From Trichoplax sp. H2 (taxonomy: Eukaryota > Placozoa > Uniplacotomia > Trichoplacea): DNA of 64,000 bases. The notes beneath the pieces were generated by a model, which was not told the DNA's origin, ran no database searches, and was given only the letters and a program-made list of their open reading frames with translations. Of this stretch, positions 42,401 to 52,316 are shown in pieces; positions within the stretch are counted from its first letter, which is position 1; each line of letters begins with the position of its first letter. The DNA lies in assembly GCA_003344405.1 (NCBI GenBank), contig NOWV01000003.1, positions 310,001 to 374,000 of the forward strand, given 5' to 3'. Both the position numbers and the translations under genes were made by a program.

Positions 42401-43961
42401 ATATTGATACTACCGCAACGATATTTCATGCTAAATGAAGTTAATACAGATTGGCATCTCTTGTCGGCAACGACTTAGTGTGGGTTTAGTGATTGAGTTT
42501 AATCACGACGATGGCGATGTTACTGTTAAATATTACGTGGTGCATTTATGATATTAATTTTTTATATTTATTACAACAAAGAATTGTTCGACTGAAGGAA
42601 TCTCTGGCCATGTATTCGAATATAAGTTATATTTTATGGCTTCTTGAGAATAAGATCGGATTTATAGCAACTGTATCAGTGGTCAGTTTCTATAAAAACT
42701 CAAATGGGCAAATATAGTAAAACGTTAAATTATATTACTTATTGTTCTGTGAGCGAGTCGTGCTGACCTGTACACTCGTGTTTCAATCTCTTTAGCTGAA
42801 TTTCTTCTAGCAATCTGATTACTCTCGAACCCAATGCAAGAACTTGATTGGAATTTTTCCTTATCATTTAATTTGCATCTTAACGCAGTCTCTTTAGCAT
42901 TCTTATATTGCAAGGATGTACGATTCATTTGTCTCCATTCGGCTAAAAACTGCTATAAACAATAATTCACAAATAAATACCATTTTTATCTATCAAAATA
43001 TGGGTGAGGTAATAAGCTATTGATAGGAAGTATATACGTATAATAAGAATGAATTGAAAATGAAATTGATTATACCCAAGGAACAGGTCTGTGTTAGAAT
43101 CCAATTTGATATTCAGATACTAGCGAAGTGAGAATATCTGATATGCTGTAAGTGATCACCTATACTACTCACTGGTTGCCATGTTCAGTCAGTTATCTGT
43201 GCATTGTTCCAAAGTATAGGAAGAGCAATGCAACAGAATAATTTAGCAAATCCGAAGCTAATTACATAATAAGAGACCGTTACTAACATTAAGCCATAAT
43301 GAGGTTAAAACGATGTATGTACGAAGCAGATATAGAGTAGTTGCTGCATCAGAGATAGCGCAATTTAGGAATCATAATTACGATGCTAAACTGTGCATTT
43401 TATAATGAAAATCATCTAATCTAAACTAAAATAAAATACCAACCGAATCTCGCGGTGCTTCCAAAGCAGAAGATATTTCTATAACAGGCAATGAACTTGC
43501 ATGATCAATGTTGTGTTCTTCTGTCAACATTAATAACCTGCCTAACATTAGTTCACTTGCTAGTTGATCAATAAATTTCGATTTTCGATTCATCATGGTT
43601 TCGTAACCCTTTAGAAACGAAAGCACAGAGCTGAGCAGTTGGTAAATAACTAAAATTTAAAGCCCATGATGTACAGTATGGTAATTTTCGCTACAAGTTG
43701 ATTTTGAGCTTTCTTTATTCCATTATTAGATACGCATACAGTATACGGCACTGTATTATACTGTATATAATTAATTAACTAACTGCATGATATTGATAGT
43801 GTACTGTACTGTACAGTGTACCGTATACAGACGTGTCAGGATATATTGTCCAGCTCTTCCAATGCCCAATTGCCCATCTCTTTCTCAGACAGACGGACGA
43901 GGCTGAATGTTTCAGTTTTTTAGCGTCACTGACTGACCTGAAATGCGGCAGCGCTAGGCAT
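36432..43961 (-). CDS. SANBR: SANBR/KIAA1841-like BTB-domain protein
   Basis: Orthologue of SANBR, in mammals a SANT- and BTB-domain regulator of antibody class switching. Exons 5' to 3': 43961-43938, 43608-43444, 42949-42768, 41551-41511, 41402-41190, 40943-40885, 40736-40645, 40487-40422, 40254-40177, 40087-40022, 39928-39884, 39629-39552, 39446-39287, [unresolved exon(s)], 38335-38275, 37953-37869, 37579-37507, 37107-37031, 36914-36810, 36731-36601, 36462-36432. The BTB-like region starts near residue 125: HPIVIHVYDDANQITKDFIC, then MQYFAECL, DIDISVHCDIKIFRWLMEYV and NVIPIIISADYLKMNKL. Cys-rich segments follow (RCSNCDRII; RCINCNELFPCSDLSCC) around the family WNINVFIKEQYSELKCWKKL block. The C-terminus keeps WNEDMQREE and GLYYMIEKKFKAEIENIA. 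The N-terminal SANT/Myb helix set of the human protein is not recognisable. Phases agree except at two gaps: 38336-39286, and the join of 37031 to 36914, where a tiny exon may be missing. Identity is certain; those two joins are not. Confidence 0.88.
43797..43832. repeat. Small pentamer-repeat cluster in SANBR intron 1
   Basis: A short AGTGTACTGTACTGTACAGT palindrome lies about 130 bases downstream of the SANBR initiator codon, inside intron 1. It belongs to the same motif family as the promoter clusters. Confidence 0.75.
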
Positions 43962-44545
43962 TCGAAGTTTTTTAGCTATTAAACTTGAAAAGTAACCTGA
44001 CCCAGAAGTTGATAATACTAAAATGTAATTAATTTAGATTCTCACAGTTGATAAATTAAACTGCAGGTTGGTGTTTTTACGCAGGGTTCAGATTTATGAT
44101 AGGAGCTCCTAATACCCTGTAAATGCCTGCTAATTAACTATAGCTATAATAGCTAGCATGAAAAAATTTAAAATTTAATATTATTTTTCTTGTATAGTAC
44201 AGTAATTAAGCATTAAATTTAAAGTTTATTGGAACGTTTTTTTATTGCATCTAATTAGATACAATAAAAAAGAACGTTCAAATTCACAATAGCTAAGATA
44301 TATTACATTTACCTGGATAAACTCAGATTTTTCATGACCACGAATTAGCATGATATATACTGTATATAAATAGGCAATACGGTATAATAATCCAATAACA
44401 ATTTAAATTCAATAGCTTAATTTATTAACTGTGAGAATCTAAATTAATCACATTTTAGTATTATCAACTTCTGGGTCAGATTGCTTTTCAAATTTAATAA
44501 GCTAAAAATCGTCGGATGCCTAGTGCTACCATATTTTAGGTCAGT
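43932..44545. repeat. Inverted duplication of the SANBR promoter and first exon
   Basis: Two arms of about 131 bases (43932-44062 and 44415-44545) are inverted copies, roughly 85% alike by eye. The left arm holds SANBR exon 1 (ATGCCTAGCGCTGCCGCATT on the - strand, then CAG|GTCAGT). The right arm carries the matching + strand copy at 44515-44538, with the same ATGCCTAG start and GTCAGT donor. That copy reads into a TAG stop immediately before the donor. The inner sequences have diverged, and the axis coincides with the hairpin at 44232-44279. Confidence 0.85.
44232..44279. repeat. Central hairpin of the inverted duplication
   Basis: Arms of about 23-25 bases run from GAACGTTTTTTTATTG to its inverted match CAATAAAAAAGAACGTTC and meet at CTAATTAG. 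They form a near-perfect stem at the exact centre of the 43932-44545 inverted duplication. Confidence 0.85.
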
Positions 44546-45925
44546 TGTACTTTACTGCAGAGATACAGACTCTAATTAATTATACTGTACGTCCTGTATA
44601 CTCGTATATTATTAGACTGCCTGCAATGCTCACTCTAGAGATATCAAAGATCAGATTTTTCTTTGATATTATCATTATAATATCAAGTGCAGTTCCTATC
44701 AGGATACTTTCGAGACGATGCACACTGTACTACAGTACTCATTGTGTGCAACGAAGTGTCTTCTGGTCCGAGAAGTACTGTGCAGCACTATATTATCCTT
44801 AATAGTTCATGGCCTAAAGCTGTCAGATAGTGTCTCAACGTGATTCTCACGATAGTATAACTGTTATCATCGCGATGAGAACATGTAGGCTGGTAGTAGA
44901 TAGTAGATAACAAAGTTTGTTATCTAATATTGGATAACTGACAATCACTAGGACACACACGGCTATAAAAACAAACAATACTATTTACGTATACCGTCTC
45001 AGTAATATACAAAGTTTTTCTCAATTTATGAGTACTCGCTTTTCGTAGGTCTATGGAATGCCCATGCCTGAATAGCAGATCACTTTTACACATGATTGTA
45101 TTTTTGATAAGAATCTAATATTTTGACTTATAATTAATTCACTCAGACAAGTTTAGTTGGATGTAGCATTTGATTCATTCAATGACATGAATCCACACTG
45201 ATCGCGCCTCCAGTACTAATGCATAATTCCTATATTCCAAAAAAACATTTATGAGAGTAAAATTGTAATTTCCTGTTATATAGTAATACAAGTTAATTTA
45301 TGTAGCCTTTCTGATTTTGATGACATATTCACCTAAATTTTAAAATATGTCACAAACGCTACGTCACAGTTAACACATGAGGAAAATTTTTTATGCCCTT
45401 TACAATCTACAGTACCAAGAACTTATATTATTGTTATTCTAGTTGTTATGCAAGGCTTTACAAGTACTGTAGTAAGTGCTATCACCAGTGCTATTTACTA
45501 AACTTACTACCCAGTAGGTTTAGTTCCTGTTAATACCGTAGTTTCTACATTAAACTCTATTAACTCGCGAACTACATGTTTTCATTTGTAGATCAGATAA
45601 CTTTATTTTTCTATTAATATACTTGAAATAATTCGTAAAAATTAGGTATTTACAATTCGATCAACAATTCTAATTAAGAACAAGTACGACTAAACTACGA
45701 GCGTTAGTTCTGGAATAGGATGTCAAAACCACGCCATCGATTATAATATGTAGAAGTCAGCGAGATGAATGACATAATTAAACTTTTTCTACCAAGCTTT
45801 CAGTGTCAATAGATTAGCACTGTAAGTCTGTGACCAGTACTAAATTCCGTGTAGAGGAATTCTTTATATTTTTCTCATTGTCAGATGTTTCGCTAGCACT
45901 GTACGTATCGTGACTCATCGTTTCT
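44546..45925. other. Spacer between the SANBR promoter and the BCL7 3' end
   Basis: This 1.4-kb stretch separates two genes read in the same direction. It has scattered TACTGTAC and CAGTACT units at about 44580-44780. The open frame at 44545-44802 shows no family similarity. Nothing else is recognised. Confidence 0.5.
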
Positions 45926-48070
45926 TCATAACGATTTACTTTCTAACATCTTTGCTGCATCGTCCTTACATGAGGGATCAGGTATATCTTTATATGAAGT
46001 ATCTAAATCGGATTCTGCTGGTATAATACGATTTACATCTAAATCAAGACAGAAGATTCATACGAACTATAAATTATGGAAGCGACAGTTTGATTACTGT
46101 CAATTTTATTTTTAACACTTACGACAACGTCATTACCTTCTTTCTCAGACTTATCGGCATCAGCGGAGGCTTCTTGTAAACAACAATCACTCGCGTTCGA
46201 TCTATTTTGATTGTTTTAATTTCCAAGTTGATTATCAAAGTTATACCACGATAAAGATTAAGTTAGTTAATTACTTAAAAAATACTTTTAGATATATTTA
46301 CAGTATAATTACGTAACTAAATCACGATATTTTAAGTTCTATTGCTTTCAATAGCTTAACACAATGTTATGGTAATATCTAACATCGACATGTTTTTGTC
46401 TTCTGAAAACTTCCATTCCTTAGTATTTTCATTATCTGATGCGGGAACACTGGCGGACTCTTCTTTATTTTCCAATACGAATAAATTTGTAGTATTTTCA
46501 CTGTCCGCTGGTAAAATGATTAAAAATATCTTGTAACTCTTTTATCATATTATGGAACCAATTCGTACTTACAATCATTGCTTTCACCATCGGAACCAAT
46601 CGTAAAGGAGACTTGACTCTTACTGACATCTATATAGTAGAAGATATATTGATTATCATCAAAAAATATGAAAGAAGGTAAAGCTACGGAATATAAATGA
46701 ACAATAATATATAGTCTAAATATTGAGTCAAAACAGTTTAAATATGCCACCTTGACTTGGGCAGATTTTCTTTGGCGTAGGCTCTTGGTCATCAGCTTGA
46801 ATACTTCCTTCATTGCCTTCAACTACGAAACTATCATTGTAATTCAGTGAAATTGAACTACTATTTATATCTGTAAGAATTAGAATATACACGGTTTAAA
46901 ATCCTTTTATCTAGTAAAGCAATGTAGACGTTTAGGCTATTCAGCGTACGAAATATAGTAGAACCTTAAGACAATCTATTAGCAGTTGCGCATCGATTTT
47001 ACCTGAAACTTCATCATCAAATCTGTCTCTTTTGTCTCCAACAGCCAGAGCTTCATCCTTGTTTAAAGTTGTCTGTTAACATACGAGTATATGGAAATAG
47101 TTTACTGTTAGTAGTTAAGTTAATCTACCATTCAGTTGTAGAAAGAGCATCAATATTCACAATGCTCGTATAACGATTCCAAGAAATGGATTCGAAAGTA
47201 AATACATTACTGTACAGTATAAAACCAAGTCTGTGCTCAACTAAGTACAAAATATATTATTACGCACTTGTATAAATAACCATTAGATCATTTGTGAAAT
47301 ATCATTAAATTAATATTACAAAACAAGGGTTTGTACTGTACCTGGTTCGGTTTGGGTTCAGTAACTATTAAGAAAATATTCAAAAATTATTTTAGGTAAT
47401 GACTGATAGGATTCATTACTCGTACAAATTATAATAATAAAATCGTGATAAAGCTATGCTAATTAACAGTGAAATATATTTATTATACTATCTACAAAGT
47501 TATCATTATTTGAATAACATCCGACTAGTGATACTTTGCGTATTTGTACTGTCTAGACTCTTAAACATACTGTACTATAATACTTATATCATTACATCAT
47601 TATTTATTATTAATTTTATTTTATCACACGAATACTGTATTTGAAAGTCGAATAGCTATAAACGTGTATAGTGTACTGTACTGTGTTTTCCCTTGTCGAC
47701 ACGTCTTCTTATCTACAATGCTTACTAGGGACCCATTTATATGTCTTAAGAGAGCATCCCTTAACATCAACCCATTTCTTTTCCCTATAATAAGTTAATA
47801 ATACGATTTAAAATAAGTTATCCTAAATAAATCCAACTGATAAATCTAAATCTTATTTTATCAATTAATGAATGAACAAAGAGCGGCATTTATAGAATAG
47901 CATTCCAGCATTTTCGGAAATATTCCACGGGCACGCTAGTAACGATTACTGTAATAGCCATGGGGAAAGAAAGCTTACCATTTCCTGACTTTGTCAATTG
48001 CGGTTAATATTCTCTTTACATCTTCTTTAGCTCGACTACGAGTTTCCAGCCGTAGAAATCCACGAGGCAT
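45926..48070 (-). CDS. BCL7: BCL7 family protein, SWI/SNF (BAF) complex subunit
   Basis: BCL7 proteins are accessory subunits of SWI/SNF chromatin remodellers. The nine exons, 5' to 3', are 48070-47979, 47784-47726, 47364-47342, 47072-47003, 46870-46751, 46629-46573, 46507-46384, 46201-46137 and 46038-45926. They give 240 aa with every phase matching; human BCL7A-C are about 200-230 aa. The diagnostic N-terminus is MPRGFLRLETRSRAKEDVKR, then AIDKVRKWEKKWVDVKGCSL and TYKWVPITEPKPN, the BCL7 core. The remainder is acidic and Ser-rich, with a DQEPTPKKICPSQG segment resembling the PPSKKMKLE end of vertebrate BCL7. The last three exons extend past that point. Exon 3 is only 23 bases, and its donor sits inside a GTACAGTAC pentamer motif. 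The gene is head to head with TAF7. The A, B or C type cannot be assigned. Confidence 0.93.
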
Positions 48071-49119
48071 TACGATAGTAATTGTCGATGATTATATTTA
48101 TTTATTTCAATTTTTTACAAACTTATGTTAGAACACACAAAATCTATGAAGAACTGTACTGTACTGTCACTGAGAAAAAAACTATGGTGTACTGTACAGT
48201 ACAGTACACTATGTACAGTAAGTGTGCATACAGTACAGTACAGTGTCATTACGTATTGTGCTGTACTGTACTGTACACTGTACAGTGGATCAGACCGTGG
48301 AGACCTCTACCTCTACAGTAATAGTGTATCGTTTCAGATATACGTTTCAGTTAAAATGACCAGCACTACATTAAACGTTAAACATTATACATTATATTAT
48401 CAGCAACGCTGGCCTTGCCTCCCAGCATGTTTTTCAGTATACAGTACAGTACCTTTTTACCTAATTAGAGGCGGGATTTGTTTCAAACGTACAGTACAGT
48501 ATCATGTTTTCTACAGTACAGTACAGTACTGTACACTGTACAGTACACTGTACAGTAGAGTATGGACAACTGTACTGTAGTTTGGGACAGGGATACTGTA
48601 CTGTACAGTACTGTAGCCTCTTTCCCTACTACAGCACTAGTGCTGTACTGTACAGTACAGTACAGTACTACAGTATTACAAAGGGTAAACTGTACAGTAC
48701 TCTACTGAACTGTACACTGTACAGTTTTACCGTAGCATTAAACGTGCTTTGCGTTACGGTACCGACTCGTAATACAGTATTATCTACTGTTGATACAGTA
48801 CAGTACAGTACTGTATGCCTCCCGTTACTTTACTGAACCCTACCGCAATCAGAAGACTACAGTACAATATACAAAAATTCTATTCTGCGGACGGTAACAT
48901 ACTGTACGGTACTGTACTGTGCTCGTATATACAGTATATACAAAACATAAGATCGATCAATTTTATTTTAGAAATTAGAAATTAGAAATTATAGTTATCA
49001 GTGCATTTATTTATTTGTTAGTTATTTGTATCACTGTACAGTACTGTACTGCACAGTATTACGCACTATCTATATTTCAAGTTTCCTATATAGCATATAG
49101 TACAGCAAATTCATGAAGG
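48071..49119. promoter_or_regulatory. Divergent promoter region shared by BCL7 and TAF7
   Basis: This 1.05-kb spacer lies between two head-to-head genes and is dominated by pentamer-repeat palindromes. It must carry the promoters of both genes, which are a chromatin-remodeller subunit and a TFIID subunit. Promoter function is inferred from position. Confidence 0.55.
48140..49065. repeat. Palindromic GTACT/AGTAC pentamer-repeat cluster 3 (largest)
   Basis: Dozens of units are spread over about 0.9 kb, for example GTACTGTACAGTACAGTACA, GTACTGTACACTGTACAGTA and TACAGTACAGTACAGTACTA. There are many head-to-head palindromes, including CTGTACAG and ACTGTACAGT. Open frames across it on both strands are repeat translations rich in Tyr, Cys, Thr and Val. 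It fills most of the BCL7/TAF7 divergent spacer. Confidence 0.92.
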
Positions 49120-50169
49120 ATGAGCCGATGGCGTAGGGAAGACGCGCAATATGAGCATCAATTCCTAGTACGATTGCCACCTGAGGTCGCTAAAGAAGTT
49201 AAAGATAGCATTAATGCCAATTCTTACAAGAGGAAGCCGTTATCAATAGATTTTTCTGATGATTGCCGCCGTGCGGTCATCGAGTATGGTCATGATAAAT
49301 TATATGGTAAAATGTACGATTTGCCGTGCATAATTGAAAGTCAAAAGACAGTTGACAGAAAAACTTTTTACAAATCAGCTGATGTTAGTCAATTACTAAT
49401 ATGTAAAGAAGATGCTAGTAGCGACGAGGACATTATAGATGTTAGTTCAATGACTAAAGGAGGAAAAATTTTAAATAGGAAGGAGCTCAAGAAATATGCT
49501 ATTATTCATGGCATTTCACCACCTTTAAAAAATGTTCGAAAAAGAAGATTTCGTAAAACTGCAAAAAAGAAATATGCTCACTCTATTGAAGTTGAAAGGG
49601 AATTACGCAGATTGTTTAAAGAAGATGTGGCTGCAGTGAAAGTTTCGTATGAAGTTGTAAAGGTCGAAGAAAAAATTGATGATGGGAGAAGTGAAATTTC
49701 TGAGCTGGATGGCCTTGACTCAACTGGACCTACGTCTGTGGTTACCAATGTTATATCTACGACAGGGAGCCCCTACGTCGATGAAATAAATGATGTCAAT
49801 GACACAGAGATTATGAAAGATAAATGTGATGACGTTGCAGCGATGTTACATATGAGTGATGATGAAATAGAAGAAGATAATAAAGTGGAAACTAAAAATA
49901 ACCCTTCTGAAGCAAATAGTAGAGAACACATAGATTCCACTAATAACAGTATAAGTGCTAATGAAAGGGCTGACATTGCCAACAAAATAGCGACAGTTGA
50001 GGAAGCACTTATAAGATTGCAAGCGAAAATTATAAAAGAGAGGCGCAAGATTGACGAAGTCCCCAACATTTTTCTAAAAATTCGCCTACAATCTAACCTG
50101 GAAAGTTTACTTGGACAAGAGAATGAAAAGCGCGAAGAATTACATGAGTTAAATGTAAGGTTAAATTAA
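49120..50169 (+). CDS. TAF7: Transcription initiation factor TFIID subunit 7
   Basis: TAF7 is a TFIID subunit that binds TAF1 and restrains its acetyltransferase activity during promoter assembly. It is one uninterrupted 349-aa frame, the same length as human TAF7, from ATG 49120 to TAA 50167. The TAFII55 N-terminal domain fills about residues 10-170, with HQFLVRLPPEVAKEVK, the block DLPCIIESQKTVDRKTFYKS, ADVSQLLIC and the very conserved PLKNVRKRRFRKTAKKKY. An acidic Asp/Glu-rich middle follows, then a C-terminal amphipathic helix (about 290-349). The coding region has no intron, as in mammals, although every other gene in the window is split. It shares a divergent spacer with BCL7. Confidence 0.97.
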   Translation: MSRWRREDAQYEHQFLVRLPPEVAKEVKDSINANSYKRKPLSIDFSDDCRRAVIEYGHDKLYGKMYDLPCIIESQKTVDRKTFYKSADVSQLLICKEDASSDEDIIDVSSMTKGGKILNRKELKKYAIIHGISPPLKNVRKRRFRKTAKKKYAHSIEVERELRRLFKEDVAAVKVSYEVVKVEEKIDDGRSEISELDGLDSTGPTSVVTNVISTTGSPYVDEINDVNDTEIMKDKCDDVAAMLHMSDDEIEEDNKVETKNNPSEANSREHIDSTNNSISANERADIANKIATVEEALIRLQAKIIKERRKIDEVPNIFLKIRLQSNLESLLGQENEKREELHELNVRLN

Positions 50170-52316
50170 ATCTAAAACTTTATGCAATGCGGAATAGTAT
50201 TGGCTTATTCGATTGACTCTGCGTTCGCTGTGCCAGTAACTACTCAGTTAAAAGTACTCATACAATCACATAAGTCTACTCTCAGTTCCAAGATAAGAAA
50301 TATCGTAAATATTAAACCTGTATGAATGTTTGTATGTATTCTTTGGTAGTATTTATTATTTACACCCTTGGCGCCAAATTGTAAAATATAACATGCTATA
50401 ATATGCTACAGTTAATATACGCGAACTTTGGTATGAATCTCTTGTATGTAAACTCGAAAGAAAACTATCGATAATAAAATGATGTACTCTTACGTGTAAA
50501 GCCCAGTCGATAATTATAATTAATTGAAGGCGTGAGGGTGATACTTTTAATATTAGCAACTCTCTTTTAGAGAAGTGTTTGGCCTATGTTGTGCAACAAA
50601 GTTGCCAGCATGTTCTTCCATTAAAGGAATTTTACTGTAGTATTAATAATATTGAACTTCTAATGATAAGAACCCGTTGAGATGTACGGAATTATCTATG
50701 GATAAAAATTATTTTGTAATCTCTGTAATATTACAGTAGGCGAAATTAGTAATCACGAGCCCGCCTCACTTGGAAGCGAACAGATTTGGTGGCTGACGAA
50801 TCAGTCAGTCAATATAGTGCGCTATAGTCTCGATCAGATTATCTTAATAATACAGTATTGTAAAGAAACATGTATTGCGTCAGAATGTTCGACTAGTCTA
50901 TTATATTATATCATATCATATATTAAAAAAATTGTAATATCGGGAGCGTGTGATATTCCTACAAATATACTCTAGATTTGGTGGCTGATGAATCAGTCAA
51001 TGTAGTGCGCTATAGTCTCGATCAGATTATCTTAATAATACAGTATTGTAAAGAAATATGTATTACGTGAGAGTCTTCGACTAGTCTATTATATTATATC
51101 ATATCATATCATATATTAAAAAAATTGTAATATCGGGAGCGTGTGATATTCCTACAAATATACTCTAGATATTGTGATTCATTGCATTACGAGATTTTTC
51201 GTACATGCTGAACTTATTGTACTAAGCGGTACTCCTTGTCTCATTCAGTGTATTATCGTTACCCACACTTGTACTTTTCTCCGCGAGAGGAGATTTATTA
51301 AGAGTGTAAACAGATTAGGTTAAATCTCTGCTGATATACGTATTTTGCTGTAATAGTTCCTAACCTTAACACTCTACTACAGATCGATAATTCTGGTATT
51401 TATTTATCATATACGTATTTACAGGGTATTAATATGCACTGTATGCTATACAGCAAGGTATTAGAAACATCAGTATTATAAATATTTTATGCTAATAGCC
51501 TTGATTAGTTACGGTTGTTTTGCCGCCATTAAACTGCTACATCTACCAGTGAACATGTTTGCATCCCAGATAATTCTACTTGATTACATATTACGCACAG
51601 CATTTTAGCGTTCGTACATATTCACCATCACGTTTTATTTGCTCGGTTTATCTAAGTTTTCTAACTAGGATTCTATATCTTCGTTAATTCAATTTATACT
51701 AGTTATGACAAAAAAAGTTATAAATTCTTAAGCTGTACTTATTGTTGCAATAAACGATTGCTAAACAGTGAGTGTATTAAAGTTAAAGCAGGTTATATTA
51801 TACGATCGTACGATATTATCTGCAATTTTTTATAATTAAGATTTATAGAAATTCAATAAGAATCCTTATGACATGCTCGAATCTTAGTAGATATTAAATA
51901 CTTATGGACCGTGATGGGAACTCACGTCAGAACGTTTAATTAAATGTGGCTTGGATTCCCTAATGCTAGCGCCTGCATACATAATACAGCGCTTATAATT
52001 TATATATAGTGAAAAAAACATAAATATTACGAAGACTGAGCGTATAGGACGCAATGATTTTATATATGATCAGCTGGTACGGTACTATGCGCGTCTATAA
52101 TGTTATACCATACGTATATTCAGGTCTGATATGGACATATTGGTTAGTAATTGCTCACTTAAATTTACAGATAGTATCCCGCAAACGTTAATGAACAATT
52201 TCAGTATCGGCATAAAGTAGGCTAGGGATTTAATCGATATTTGACAATATTAAGTATCTGATATTGATACAACAATACCGGATTGTTAATATGATCATAC
52301 ACCATGCTCGTGTTTT
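50170..52316. other. Intergenic, between the converging TAF7 and cyclase genes
   Basis: This 2.1-kb AT-rich spacer contains a 192-base tandem duplication at 50782-51169. No gene is recognised. Confidence 0.6.
50782..51169 (+). repeat. Tandem direct duplication, about 192-base unit
   Basis: Two adjacent copies begin at AGATTTGGTGGCTGA (50782 and 50974) and run through GCGCTATAGTCTCGATCAG and ATATCGGGAGCGTGTGATAT. They differ by a 4-base loss and one extra ATATC unit plus a few substitutions, so the duplication is recent. Confidence 0.93.

Noticed and set aside
42493-42717. 74-codon + strand hydrophobic frame
   Set aside because: Falls in a SANBR intron. It is hydrophobic by AT-rich composition, with no splice or start context.
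48082-48836. Three long overlapping + strand frames (79, 151 and 110 codons)
   Set aside because: Same repeat artefact, in the BCL7/TAF7 spacer. The residues simply spell the GTACT unit in different frames.
49773-50069. 98-codon - strand Ser/Leu/Ile-rich frame
   Set aside because: Antisense shadow of the acidic middle of TAF7.
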